A stretch of 57,489 bases of DNA from an uncultured Mailhella sp. (GCF_944324615.1 NZ_CALUWY010000012.1:1-57489), one strand, 5' to 3'; counted from the first letter of the stretch, positions 1-9,496 are shown. Made by a program: numbers and translations. Notes: a model not told the origin generated them from the letters alone.

Positions 1-77
<77 letters not shown>

Positions 78-83
78 CGAACT

Positions 84-117
84 TAAAAAAGGCTTACCAC
101 GCAGTAAGCCTTTTTTC
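84..117 (+). terminator. Rho-independent terminator between the two tRNA-Gly genes
   Basis: The arms AAAAGGCTTAC and GTAAGCCTTTT flank the short loop CACGCA and are followed by a T run. It separates the two tRNA genes into two transcription units, or attenuates read-through. Confidence 0.85.
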
Positions 118-122
118 ATATT

Positions 123-197
123 GCGGGCATAACTCAACGGTAGAGTGTCAGCTTCCCAAGCTGAACGTTGCGGGTTCAAATCCCGTTGCCCGCTCCA
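123..197 (+). tRNA. tRNA-Gly (CCC)
   Basis: A second complete cloverleaf is seen. Acceptor GCGGGCA (123-129) pairs with TGCCCGC (187-193), the anticodon stem TCAGC/GCTGA encloses TTCCCAA with anticodon CCC, and CCA is encoded at 195-197. It reads GGG codons. It is the last conserved element before the accessory region to its right, and tRNA 3' ends are common integration sites, although no second copy of its 3' end was found in the window. Confidence 0.96.
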
Positions 198-204
198 GAT
201 ATTT

Positions 205-240
205 CAAGGGGTTATAAGTGATGAGCTTATAACCCTTTTT
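205..240 (+). terminator. Rho-independent terminator after tRNA-Gly(CCC)
   Basis: AAGGGGTTATAAG and CTTATAACCCTTTTT form a 12-13 bp stem around the loop TGATGAG, followed by T residues. It ends the tRNA transcript. Confidence 0.85.
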
Positions 241-325
241 CGTTATGGCCTTCCATCCGTCGAGAGAGCAGAAGCGAGCAAAACAGCCCGCCAGGCGGGT
301 GGCCCCCAAAACGGTTATAGCTGAC

Positions 326-388
326 AAAACACCTTTTCGATAAGACGGCGTTATTCATGCCCCCGGCCTCATCGAAAAGGTGTTTTTT
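326..388. terminator. Strong bidirectional terminator-like hairpin without an adjacent gene
   Basis: A 16-bp perfect stem (left arm 327-342, right arm 371-386) encloses a 28-nt loop. The right arm runs into a T tract, and the left arm is preceded by A residues, so it could terminate in both directions. No coding sequence that it would serve is recognisable on either side. It may be left over from a deleted gene at the island edge. Confidence 0.6.
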
Positions 389-431
389 ATGGCGCATTGA
401 AAATTGAAGGATGCATGACGACGGATCATGT

Positions 432-490
432 CCATATACCCATGACTGATGATGCCGAAGTATGCGACATCATCAGTCATGGGTATATGG
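432..490. repeat. Perfect 23-bp inverted repeat (hairpin/cruciform)
   Basis: Positions 432-454 are exactly complementary to 468-490, giving a 23-bp stem around a 13-nt loop. It has no T tract on either side, so it does not look like an ordinary terminator. The only other structures nearby are the terminator-like hairpin at 326-388 and a possible small ORF. It could be the end of a mobile element, a recombination site or a structured RNA; the sequence alone does not decide. Confidence 0.8.
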
Positions 491-629
491 GGGGTAAAAG
501 TTCCCGGATGATTTTTGACGGATTTTCCCCGCTGAAATAGAAGCATGGCCATAGAAGCTCCTTGAGCATGGGGCATGACAACAGCAGACTTGAACGAAGC
601 GACAATCAGAAATATAGGAAGGGAGCAGG

Positions 630-794
630 ATGGAGAGGATATCATGCTCGATAAGAGAGCGTCCCCCAAATCCGTCCAACGCGAGCCAGGAAAAGCTTCT
701 TCAGGAGCAGGCTACGAGCCAGATGACACGGGCTGTCTTGCACCTTGGAAACAAGGACAGGGCGCAGGCCTGTGTAATTCAAGCCGGATCCTAA
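630..794 (+). CDS. Possible 54-residue small protein, function unknown
   Basis: An ATG at 630 is preceded by a GGGAG purine stretch. It opens a 54-residue frame that ends at TAA 792-794. The translated C-terminal half (LLQEQATSQMTRAVLHLGNK then DRAQACVIQAGS) has a regular helical, charged composition that looks more protein-like than the overlapping frames, and no signal or membrane segment is seen. I do not recognise a family. The frame is short, so it may be fortuitous. It lies alone in the accessory region between the 23-bp inverted repeat and the acidic protein gene. Confidence 0.35.
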   Translation: MERISCSIRERPPNPSNASQEKLLQEQATSQMTRAVLHLGNKDRAQACVIQAGS

Positions 795-1006
795 GGCGCG
801 AGCAGGTAACAAGCTCTTGCGGGGCTGGACAATCCACCCGTTTTACGGGCTATTCTGGCTTTTGCAGAAAAAATCATATTCAATATATGCAATGAGTTGC
901 TAAAATTAATGACATGGCATCCATCAAAAACAGAGGAATATACAACCATCTTATCCCGGAACGTACCGTGTACATGCATATATGCAGACTTTTTTCATTA
1001 TAGCTG

Positions 1007-1033
1007 TTGACAGCTGCAGGTTATCGGTATACT
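1007..1033 (+). promoter_or_regulatory. Candidate sigma70 promoter for the acidic protein gene
   Basis: TTGACA (1007-1012) and TATACT (1028-1033) are separated by 15 bp, slightly short. A second AT-rich hexamer, TATAAA, follows at 1035-1040. The element lies about 40 bp before the start codon at 1074. Confidence 0.5.
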
Positions 1034-1073
1034 CTATAAAAAATTTAAATATTAATTATAACAGGTGGTTATA

Positions 1074-1799
1074 ATGGCATATCTCTATGCGCGATATTTT
1101 TGTATAGACGGTGGCGAACATCAAATCGAAGACTTCCACGACGAAAACTATATGGAGGAAACCGGAGGAAGTCCCTGCATAGAAATGGCTCATATCAACG
1201 GCGGCATAGGCTTCTGGCAGTATGCCGTGAGCGAAGATGACGTGGACGATCCTTCGGAGCTGAATTACTATCAATCTGATATCAACGGTCAGCTTCTCAT
1301 AGGCCAGGATGCCCTCGCTGAGGCTGCCAGAACATACTTTGATAATGTCGCCGACCACCTCAAAGAGATTGCCTACTATTCCGTTAATGAGACGGCCGAC
1401 GTTCTGTCCGAGATAGAAGCGTCGGCGAGCGAAGTTTTCGGAGAAGACTCCTTCCACATGGAAGTAGAAACGGGCGTGAACCACATTCTCGCCGTGGACG
1501 AAGACGAAATCGAGAACTTCGACCTTGATAAGTTTCATATCATCTGGGTGATGTATAAGCGTTGCGAAATCGACGATTCGTGGGTACGCCTGCTTCCCCT
1601 GGAAGAGTTTGAACCCAATGCGGAGTACGCCACCGTTGACGAGGCTATGGAAGCGGAGGCCATTGACAGTTTCTACGGGCTGGACATAGAAGCTATGCCG
1701 AAGGAATATCGCGATAATCCTGAACTGATCCATGACGAGCTGTGCGATGAATTTCTTGATGACTTCGAACAGTTCGGCTACGTTACCGCGTTGAAATAA
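1074..1799 (+). CDS. Highly acidic 241-residue protein, unknown function
   Basis: The ATG at 1074 is preferred because AGGTGG (1063-1068) sits five bases upstream; the in-frame GTG at 1065 would overlap that site. The protein has roughly 60 Asp/Glu against about 10 Lys/Arg, spread along the whole length. It has no signal peptide, no membrane segment and no catalytic motif that I recognise. It begins MAYLYARYFCIDGGEH and ends in an acidic stretch. It is monocistronic, with its own likely promoter, in the accessory region beside a type I restriction operon. That charge pattern occurs in DNA-mimic or antirestriction proteins, but this link is inference from composition and position only. An ordinary cytosolic island protein is equally possible. 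Confidence 0.8.
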   Translation: MAYLYARYFCIDGGEHQIEDFHDENYMEETGGSPCIEMAHINGGIGFWQYAVSEDDVDDPSELNYYQSDINGQLLIGQDALAEAARTYFDNVADHLKEIAYYSVNETADVLSEIEASASEVFGEDSFHMEVETGVNHILAVDEDEIENFDLDKFHIIWVMYKRCEIDDSWVRLLPLEEFEPNAEYATVDEAMEAEAIDSFYGLDIEAMPKEYRDNPELIHDELCDEFLDDFEQFGYVTALK

Positions 1800-2544
1800 C
1801 GTCTCCATTCCCTGGCCGTGCTCTGCGTTCCGTCTTGAAACGGGCGCGAACGATGCTTTGCAGCTGTTGAGCGTAAGGGAGATTCCTTGCATTCCACAAT
1901 TGAACGGCCCGTCCCCCTGCCGCTGCCACAAGCGATGGCAAAGAGCTTCGTCATGTGAACCCTTCCACGAACGCCATATAAGCTCCCCTGCAAAAAACGA
2001 CGGGAACGCCATCTGTCACGGGAGCAGACAGGCCGAGGATGAATCTCTTTATTTCAAAAGAGAGAATACGCTGGAGAATGCCATACAACAGCCCCATGCC
2101 AGGAATGACAGCTCTTCGCCTTGTTCTCAGGACAAGCCTTGCACCGGCATTGCTTCCCCCGGTAGAAATCCGCAGAGATTAAAAAAGACGTAGAAGTGCG
2201 ATACGCCCTTCCGCTCTTTCCTCTCAGCTGCATTCCAGCATCACGGAGTACCTTTGTTCTTCATCCTTCGGTATGGGCACATCGGAATGCCTGCAGCCCT
2301 GCGACATCGCATCTGGCCCGATGGTCCGGATCGGCATCATGAAAGAAACGGAAAAATCGTCTCGAATCACAGGGGCTGGGAGCTTTCCCGCAACGCCCTG
2401 CAGCTTTCGCCTGATGTCCGGCCCCCCCGTTGCGACAAATGCGTCAAGCATCACCGTGGATGCTTCCGAAGCGGAGTTCTGGAAGGACTCCCCGTGTCCA
2501 TGAGCGGGTGCAACGGCACCTTCCACCCCTGCGCCTCAGAATTA
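1800..2544. other. Non-coding or decayed stretch
   Basis: No frame on either strand has a good ribosome site with protein-like composition. On the minus strand, 2224-2526 stays open and lies directly downstream of the HipA-like remnant, so it may be that gene's decayed C-terminal end. I could not confirm this. Confidence 0.5.
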
Positions 2545-3290
2545 AACTCCCCATTCTACGGATACGGCGACATGGAGCGCCTTTTTCACAGCTGAGCTAC
2601 AGGCAACTCTCCCGCAAAAAACGTGAGGAGAGGAAACAGACAAGAAATTCCTGTCGGTAAACAGCTCACACTTGGAGCACGTTCCCGATTTCCATCTGGT
2701 AATCGTGCATGGGGTGGCGCTTACTCTTCCACCTGAGCGTCCTGCCATGCATACTCCCGAAACAAAGCTCGTTGCCTGCCTCGGACGCCCCTTCCGTTCC
2801 GCCTTTATAAAGGTAAATCCTGCCGGACTGACGCCGCCAGCACTTCGGAAGCATACCGTTCGTCGTGAACTCAGGGCTGAATGCCACAGATGTACGGACG
2901 GAGCTTCCATAGCCGGTAAAGGCTATGCTGGCCAGAATCTCACTGAACCTGCTGTCGTTGAGATTGCACTGGGCAAAGATTTTTGTGAATCCTTCCTTGA
3001 CGACCCAGCAGCTGTCGTTGAGCGAAAGCCCTCTGCTGACCTCAATGATGGCCATTGTGCTGTTCGTGGATAACCCGGCCTTTGCCAGAAGCGAATGAAC
3101 GTAGGCTCTGTTTTGGGGAATCTGTGTTCAGCCAACGGGCAAGACCGCTGTCCGTCGCTTCCATACCAAACGACAGCAGCGACAGTGTATCCTGATCCGC
3201 ATACGTTATGAAAACTTCGGGGGACTATCTCCGTTCTCCTCGGCGGAGAACCGGATCAGCTCCCTGTCGAAAAGCTTCAAGATATAGTCT
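2545..3290 (-). pseudogene. Frameshifted remnant of a HipA-like kinase-family gene
   Basis: Three minus-strand frames together read as one protein. The first (around 3200-3120) gives LLSFGMEATDSGLARWLN. The second (about 3110-2666) gives NRAYVHSLLAKAGLS, LSLNDSCWVVKEGF, SSVRTSVAFSPEFTTNGMLP and KCWRRQSGRIYLYKGGTEGA. The third (near 2660-2600) gives CSKCELFTDRNFL. I recall this order from HipA-like proteins of Firmicutes and prophages, where the Gly-rich YLYKGGTxGA loop follows the EFxTxGxxPKCW segment. At least two frameshifts separate the blocks, and no single start-to-stop frame exists. Gene order and strand put it just downstream of hsdR. The family name is from memory; the interrupted state is seen directly. 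Confidence 0.5.
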
Positions 3291-3417
3291 GCCCATATCT
3301 GTTCCGTATTGCTTCTCTGCTTATCAGGATACATGTATCAAGCAGCAGTGAACGAGTGCTCCATGCTCTTCCTTTCTTTGACCGGTAGTCATTTTTTTGC
3401 GCGCATGGGGCACACGC

Positions 3418-6400
3418 CTATGCCTGATGCGCCTTGAAGTTCTGAACCTGTTCAAGTACCCGCTCATACACCTCTTCCTTCCATTCCGGGGGATAGCCAT
3501 TTTTATAAAGAAGTATAAGCAGCTCACTGGACAGCTTGCTTTTCAGGTTGTCGTTATTCTGCCAGTCGGCATATACGGATGTCTCGTCAACACACGTTTT
3601 GATCTGTTTTGCAAGTTCAATACATTTCTCATCGGGATACTCGAAACCATGCCGGTCTCTCGTATCACACAATACATCATAGAAAGCTTTTTCCTCAAAG
3701 GAAATCCCCAGATCCCTGAACTTCTGACCGTCTTCCTTAATATGCTGAAACAGCTTTAAAAGTTCATCCGTGAGCGAATTTACTTTATCGGTCACGACCT
3801 GACTGATGGAATTGACGGCATCTTTGGCAACGTCATTGGCGAAAGAAAGGTTATCGCGGGTGTTGTAGTCGTTTATGGTTTTCTGAAGCAGATGATCAAA
3901 ATAATCTGCCCTGACCTTATTGGTCTTTCCATACTCGCGTATGGCCTGTTTGAGCAGTTTGACCATAAGCTGGAACTTTGTGAACGGAAGTTTCACATCG
4001 GAAAGCTCCGTCAGGAAGTCTTCACCAAAAATATCTTCCTCGCCCTGGGATTCAAAAACATTCTCCACACCTGAACAGTTAATGGCCTCCTTCACCATCT
4101 GTTCAACAGCTTTATTCATGGACGTCACATCATGCACGGACGCCGTCATTTTATTGACGAAAGTACATAGTCCCATGAAGCACTGGGACCACTCTGCCTC
4201 TTCCTGACTCAGAAGTCCCGCAGGATTGCAGATATCAAAGGCGCTGTGGAGACGTTTGACATGCCCTCTGAACCTGGTCAGATACGAAGGCTTACCTTTT
4301 ACCGGAATATCTCTGGCCAGCAGGTATTCAGCTCCGTTCTGAAGAAACTGAAGGCGTGCAATGGGCGTTCCCTGGAAAAACGGTGCAAAGTTCAACGCCG
4401 GCGTGAGATCACGGAGTATTTGAAGCTCGTTCTTCAACACTGCATGAGCTTCTTCCAGATCGTCCTTCTGGTTTTCTTGTCCGGAATACTGCTTCATCGC
4501 ACTCTTCATATTTCCGCGAATACCGAAATAATCTACAATATAGCCGTATTCCTTATCCCTGTAGCGCCTGTTCACACGGCTGATGGTCTGAATAAGGGTA
4601 TGCTTCTGCAACGGCTTGTCGTTATAGAGAACAGTAAGCGGCGGTGCATCAAAGCCCGTTATCCACATGTCGACAACAATGGCCACATGAAAATTGGACT
4701 TGTCATCCTTGAAAGCGGTATCCAGTTCCCGGCGGTGGGAGGCATCGCCCAGCAGGGCATACATGTCCTTGGGATCATCCTTTCCCCGCGTGGCCACCAT
4801 ATTGAGAAAACAGACCGGCTTTCTTTTTTCCAGTTCTTCCGGGGAAAGCCTTGTTTCATCGAGAGCCTTCAGAGGTCTGCACCAGTCCGGCCGCAGTTCT
4901 TTCATGATAATGTAGAGCTTGTAGGCTATTTCTCGGTCGTAACAGGTTATCATGGCCTTGAGGACTCTATCGGGGGCATCTTCACAACGCTTTTCATAGT
5001 CGGCAATAACGTCCGACGCCAAGCGCCGCAGCCGCCCTTCGTCGCCAAGAATGACCTTCATGCCGCTCATGGCCCGCTTGCTCTTGTCCACATCCTCCTG
5101 CGTTGCGCCCTCGGTTTCGCACTGGCGGTAGTATTCTTCGATCTGCCTGGCCTGCTCATCGTTCATGAAGACGCGCGGCAGCCTGGGATCATAGATGATA
5201 GGCACGGTAATGCCGTCTTCCTGCGACTGCTTCATGGTGTACATGTCAACGATCTGCCCGAACACATGGACGGTCTCGTCAATGGGGGTTCCCGTAAAGC
5301 CGACGTAGGTAGCCTGCGGCAATGCCTGACGAAGATGGCGGGCAAAACCATAGGAAAAAAACGCTCCTTTTTCTTTGTCGCCATTTCGGAACTTGAGCTT
5401 GCTGCCGAGGTTATTCTGCGTTCTGTGCGCCTCGTCACTCATGCAGATGATGTTGGAACGGTCGCTCAGAAGTCCTGTGCTTTCGGTAAATTTTTGAATG
5501 GTCGTTACATACAGCCCGCCGCTTTTCCGCAGAGCCATTTCCTTCTGGAGATCTTCACGGCTTTCAAAAACCTGAACGGCGTCGTCCAGCAAGAACTTCT
5601 TGGCATTGCAAAAAAGCTTTCCGGCCTGTGTTTCAAGATCTTCTCTGTCAACGATGATAAGAATCGTCGGACTTTCCAGCATGGAACGACAGCGCAGCAT
5701 GAGCTGTCGAGCCAGAAAAAGCATGGTAAAGGTCTTTCCACAACCCGTTGCGCCAAAATACGTTCCCCCCTTGCCGTCGCCGCCATGACTGCGCAGATGT
5801 TCAACGATATGGTCTCTGAGCTTGCGTGTGGCAAAGAACTGCGGATAGCGACATACCACGGCCAGCTCATTCTGTGATACGTCCGGCAGGTACACATAGT
5901 CGCGGACTATTTCAAGGAGTCGCGCGGGAGACAAGGCACCCTGCACAAGAGTTTCAAGTTCATGCAGCCCCTGCCCCGCCTCGTCCTCGTTCTCCACCTT
6001 CTTCCACGCATAAAAGTATTCAAACGGGGACGTGATAGTACCGATGCGGGATCGACCGGCATCGCTGATGCAGGCCACGGCGCAGTATTTGAGCAGTTCG
6101 GGAATATCCCTGCGGTAGCGTACAGTAATCTGCGTGTGTGCAGTGTAAAGGGTGGCGTTCTCGTCGGTGGGATTCTTCAGCTCCATGATGCAGAGCGGAA
6201 TGCCGTTGACGAAAAGAAGCACATCGGGAATGCGATGCGCTGTTCCCTGAACCATGTCGAACTGATTGACGACCCGAAAAATATTTTCTTCGGGATGTTC
6301 AAAATCAATGTAATGCAGATGAAAAGGCGGCAGGCCGTTGGATGGCGTGACGTCACAGCCGTTCTGATAAAGCCGGACGGCGTTGCAGAAGCTGTGATAG

Positions 6401-6636
6401 TCGGTAGCGCCGCCGACGTTGCGAATATTGGCGATGACGGCAGAGAGGTCATCGGCAGGCAGCCTTCCGGTGGAAACGTACTTTGCGGTAAGAAAATCCC
6501 TGAGATCGTCTTCCAGCAGGGCTTCCGTCACTTTCCGGTGCAGCCCGTCCCCGGAGGTATACGACCAGCCTTCCTGCTGAAGCATATCCACAAGCGCCTG
6601 CTCGAATTCGCTTTCATACAGCTTGCCGCCGTTCAT
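3418..6636 (-). CDS. hsdR: Type I restriction enzyme, R (motor/nuclease) subunit
   Basis: This is the 1072-residue restriction and translocation subunit of a type I system. The N-terminal PD-(D/E)xK nuclease is visible as D138 (RIPDVL) followed by E152-x-K154 in IMELK. The superfamily 2 helicase motor follows: Walker A GATGCGKT at 295-302, DEAH at 401-404, and GFTGTP near 446-451. The length is typical of a full HsdR, and no frameshift is seen. The start lies one base after the hsdS stop, so translation is probably coupled. It is the last gene of a five-gene minus-strand operon. The subunit cleaves unmodified DNA after HsdMS recognition and ATP-driven translocation. Confidence 0.97.
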   Translation of the reverse strand: MNGGKLYESEFEQALVDMLQQEGWSYTSGDGLHRKVTEALLEDDLRDFLTAKYVSTGRLPADDLSAVIANIRNVGGATDYHSFCNAVRLYQNGCDVTPSNGLPPFHLHYIDFEHPEENIFRVVNQFDMVQGTAHRIPDVLLFVNGIPLCIMELKNPTDENATLYTAHTQITVRYRRDIPELLKYCAVACISDAGRSRIGTITSPFEYFYAWKKVENEDEAGQGLHELETLVQGALSPARLLEIVRDYVYLPDVSQNELAVVCRYPQFFATRKLRDHIVEHLRSHGGDGKGGTYFGATGCGKTFTMLFLARQLMLRCRSMLESPTILIIVDREDLETQAGKLFCNAKKFLLDDAVQVFESREDLQKEMALRKSGGLYVTTIQKFTESTGLLSDRSNIICMSDEAHRTQNNLGSKLKFRNGDKEKGAFFSYGFARHLRQALPQATYVGFTGTPIDETVHVFGQIVDMYTMKQSQEDGITVPIIYDPRLPRVFMNDEQARQIEEYYRQCETEGATQEDVDKSKRAMSGMKVILGDEGRLRRLASDVIADYEKRCEDAPDRVLKAMITCYDREIAYKLYIIMKELRPDWCRPLKALDETRLSPEELEKRKPVCFLNMVATRGKDDPKDMYALLGDASHRRELDTAFKDDKSNFHVAIVVDMWITGFDAPPLTVLYNDKPLQKHTLIQTISRVNRRYRDKEYGYIVDYFGIRGNMKSAMKQYSGQENQKDDLEEAHAVLKNELQILRDLTPALNFAPFFQGTPIARLQFLQNGAEYLLARDIPVKGKPSYLTRFRGHVKRLHSAFDICNPAGLLSQEEAEWSQCFMGLCTFVNKMTASVHDVTSMNKAVEQMVKEAINCSGVENVFESQGEEDIFGEDFLTELSDVKLPFTKFQLMVKLLKQAIREYGKTNKVRADYFDHLLQKTINDYNTRDNLSFANDVAKDAVNSISQVVTDKVNSLTDELLKLFQHIKEDGQKFRDLGISFEEKAFYDVLCDTRDRHGFEYPDEKCIELAKQIKTCVDETSVYADWQNNDNLKSKLSSELLILLYKNGYPPEWKEEVYERVLEQVQNFKAHQA

Positions 6637-6637
6637 C

Positions 6638-7783
6638 TCAGTCGCCTCCTCTTGCTGCGTACTGAATCAATGCAGGACAAATTTCCCTGCTCAGCCTGTC
6701 GGCCTCCTCCGCTATGCGCTTTGCTTCCGCAGCGCAACGATAAACCTCGACCAGCGCCTTCTGAACAGACAACGGCGGAAGGGGAATACTGACACGGCAC
6801 ATTTCATCAAAATTGAAAGTTTCACGTGCACTTCCCCAGGAATTAAAACGTGCATAACGGTCAAATTCTTTTTGCTGAAAAATAAGAAATAAAAATTCTG
6901 GTAATAATTTCTCTGTATTAGTTACCCTAAAAACTTCATAGGAGGAAGAAACAATGTAAGTTTTATTTGTTTCATTATAGGCTAAAGAAATTTTTTCTCC
7001 ATTTCTGGAAGTTACTGTAACAAATCCAAAATATTGAGGTTTTACAAGTTTATATGGCTCAAGAGATACTCCTGTCATATCAGCTTTAGTTTCGATAAAT
7101 TTTTTTTCAATACTAATGCCCATAACAGCATCTATTAAATAATTATTTTGTCTATTTCTATCATCACTCTGCTCAATATAATCCCCTATTGCTACTGCTT
7201 CATACTCCTTTTTCATTTCATGCAAGCGACTGCGGCACAAGGCAAACAGCGGTTCGGCCAAGGCCTCGTTCTGTTCCTTCATAGTGCGAAGTGCTTTCCA
7301 TGCAGCGACAAGTTTTTCCTGTTCCTTCAACGAAGGCAGGGGAATCCTGACCCGGCACATGTTTTCCCAGTTAAAAAACTCGGTGGCACTGCCCCAGGAA
7401 TCCCAGCGGACATAACGGTCAAATTCATCACACAAAAAAATTAAATACAGATACCAGCTCGACAATATGGCAGCCTTATCCGACCGAACGCGAAAACACA
7501 CATAATCTTCCGTAAGAATATACGGTTGATCTGATGTATTGAAGCCTATACAAAGCCGATCGCCATGCCGATTAGTACGTCTATTAAAAACAAACTCATT
7601 ATGTTCAACAATTAAAAATTTTTCCAAGGATCGTCCTTCAAGATTCGCTCGTGATGGAATAAACACCTTTTGACAGGTTACCCCACGAACATCTTTCAGA
7701 CCAAATTTTAAGTTCCAGTTACGACGCTCCACTCGCTCAATATAATCCCCCAGCGTCACCACCTGAACATCAGTCTTTGCCAT
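6638..7783 (-). CDS. hsdS: Type I restriction enzyme, S (specificity) subunit
   Basis: The 381-residue target-recognition subunit starts at the ATG at 7783. This codon overlaps the end of hsdM by 14 bp, the usual coupling; the upstream extension of the frame only shadows hsdM. Two half-repeats are evident. Each has a variable target domain ending in a conserved block (SWGSATEFFNWENMCRVRIP LPSLKEQ in the first half, NSWGSARETFNFDEMCRVSI PLPPLSVQ in the second) followed by a helical spacer. The two variable domains (about 6860-7150 and 7400-7740) are clearly more AT-rich than hsdM and hsdR, which fits exchange of recognition domains by recombination. It sets the bipartite DNA sequence recognised by both methylation and cleavage. 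Confidence 0.95.
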   Translation of the reverse strand: MAKTDVQVVTLGDYIERVERRNWNLKFGLKDVRGVTCQKVFIPSRANLEGRSLEKFLIVEHNEFVFNRRTNRHGDRLCIGFNTSDQPYILTEDYVCFRVRSDKAAILSSWYLYLIFLCDEFDRYVRWDSWGSATEFFNWENMCRVRIPLPSLKEQEKLVAAWKALRTMKEQNEALAEPLFALCRSRLHEMKKEYEAVAIGDYIEQSDDRNRQNNYLIDAVMGISIEKKFIETKADMTGVSLEPYKLVKPQYFGFVTVTSRNGEKISLAYNETNKTYIVSSSYEVFRVTNTEKLLPEFLFLIFQQKEFDRYARFNSWGSARETFNFDEMCRVSIPLPPLSVQKALVEVYRCAAEAKRIAEEADRLSREICPALIQYAARGGD

Positions 7784-9404
7784 AGCCCAGCACCTTGAAC
7801 GCTTCGAGAAGATTCTTCTGATTTTCCTGCTGACGCTCGACAAGCTCCCGCACCTTCGCTCCGGCGGTTGCAAGGGCCGTTTGGTAATCAAGCTCGGTAT
7901 CCCTGTCCACAAACTCGATGTACCGGCTGGGCACAAGGCTGTACCTGTTGGCCGCTATTTCCTCTTTTTTCGCTGCATAATACAATTCGGGCTTCGCCCA
8001 GCCTTCCGCAGCTTCAGGCTTCGTCTGCCAGTCAAAATAGATGCCGCACACGGCTTCTATCTGCTCATGGCTGAACTGCACATATTTTTTTTCGTAAACA
8101 TTACTGTTCCAGGTGCGCAAATCCACAAAAAGAAGCTCGTTGCTGCGGTCCCTGAGCGTGCGGCCGTTGCGGATTCCTCCCTTCTTGTTGTTGTTCAGAA
8201 TCCAGAGCGTCACGCTGATGTCCGTGGAATAGAACATTTCGCGGGGCAGCACGATAATGGCTTCCACCTTGTCATTTTCAATGAGCCTCTTACGGATCTC
8301 CAACGTATCGCTGTCTTCAAGCGCTCCGTTGGCCAGAAGGAAACCGGCAATGCCGCGGGAAACATCCAGTTTGGAAAGAATATGCAGAATCCAGGCATAG
8401 TTGGCATTGCTCTCCGGCGGCACGCCGTAACCCTTCCAGCGGGGATCGTCCTTCAGTTCGTCAGCTCCGCGCCACTTCTTGAGATTGAAGGGAGGGTTGG
8501 CCATGATGTAGGTCATTTTTCTGTCGGGGTGCTGGTCGTTGCTGAATGTGGATGCCGGCTTGTCCCCCAGATGCGCGGAAATGCCCCGTACAGCAAGGTT
8601 CATCTTGGCCAGCCGGAACGTCGACGGCTCCGATTCCTGACCATATACGCTGATGTTTCTGGTGTTGCCGCCTCGGGCAGCCACCAGCTTCGCACTCTGA
8701 ATGAACATGCCGCCGGAACCGCAGCACGGGTCGTATATGGTTCCGTCATACGGCTCTATGAGCGACGCTATCAATTCCACAATACTGTGGGGCGTGTAGA
8801 ATTCCCCCTCCTCCTTATCGGCATTGATGGAAAACGCCTGAAGGTAGTATTCATACACACGCCCGATAAGATCCTTATCCTGGAAACGCTTCGGATCGAT
8901 TTTATTGATGTCGTCCACGACGGCCTTGAGGTCTTTTGCCTCCAGCGCCACCTTGGTAAAAATCTGCTGGGGAAGCGCATTCTTGAGCGATTTCTGATCC
9001 CGCTCCAGCCGGGCAATGGCATTGTCGAAGGCCACTGCCATTTCGGAAGGATTTACCTGTATCAGCTTTTCCCAGAGACATTCATCAGGCAGATAAAAAA
9101 TGCCTTCCTGCCCGTAAAAACTCGCCTGGGATACGATCATGGCAATGAGCTCAGCCGGCTCTCCCTTATGTTGCTCTTCCAGCGCTGCGCGGCGTTCCAC
9201 AAATCTGTCGCCGATGAACTTGAGAAAGACAAGCGTCAGCAGAAGATCCCGCTTGTCCGTCATGGCGGCACGCCCACGCAGATCGTTGCGGCACGCCATG
9301 AGTATATCTTCCAGCCTCTCTTCCTTGGGAGTCTTGGGGGTTCTGGTTTTTCCGGGCTTTCCGGGGGTTGCGGGAGCAGCCTTTTCAGCAGCTTTTCTGG
9401 GCAT
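7770..9404 (-). CDS. hsdM: Type I restriction enzyme, M (N6-adenine methyltransferase) subunit
   Basis: The 544-residue modification subunit carries the SAM-binding motif DPCCGSGGMF at 225-234 and the catalytic NPPF at 303-306, preceded by the FYTPHSIVELI block typical of HsdM. An N-terminal Lys/Pro/Ala-rich tail of about 30 residues precedes the HsdM N-terminal helical domain (MTDKRDLLLTLVFLKFIG). Together with HsdS it methylates adenine in the host recognition site. The start at 9404 has an AAAGGA-type ribosome site. Upstream, before the previous gene, lie two CCGGAAATTTCC palindromes that could be an operator for hsdMSR. Confidence 0.96.
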   Translation of the reverse strand: MPRKAAEKAAPATPGKPGKTRTPKTPKEERLEDILMACRNDLRGRAAMTDKRDLLLTLVFLKFIGDRFVERRAALEEQHKGEPAELIAMIVSQASFYGQEGIFYLPDECLWEKLIQVNPSEMAVAFDNAIARLERDQKSLKNALPQQIFTKVALEAKDLKAVVDDINKIDPKRFQDKDLIGRVYEYYLQAFSINADKEEGEFYTPHSIVELIASLIEPYDGTIYDPCCGSGGMFIQSAKLVAARGGNTRNISVYGQESEPSTFRLAKMNLAVRGISAHLGDKPASTFSNDQHPDRKMTYIMANPPFNLKKWRGADELKDDPRWKGYGVPPESNANYAWILHILSKLDVSRGIAGFLLANGALEDSDTLEIRKRLIENDKVEAIIVLPREMFYSTDISVTLWILNNNKKGGIRNGRTLRDRSNELLFVDLRTWNSNVYEKKYVQFSHEQIEAVCGIYFDWQTKPEAAEGWAKPELYYAAKKEEIAANRYSLVPSRYIEFVDRDTELDYQTALATAGAKVRELVERQQENQKNLLEAFKVLGYGKD

Positions 9405-9496
9405 GGCTTCTATCCTTTTCTATAAAAATCTCTTCAGCCAGTGTACGAACAAAAATACGGCAGCACAACGAGTCACAGAAGAAAGCTGAGAAACAG

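Noticed and set aside
355..669. 104-codon minus-strand frame across the 23-bp inverted repeat
   Set aside because: It passes through the hairpin arm and shows no protein-like pattern or ribosome site.
3110..3140. TGA in the HipA-like remnant as selenocysteine codon
   Set aside because: The similarity continues in another frame across this point, so a frameshift explains it; no SECIS-like hairpin directly follows.
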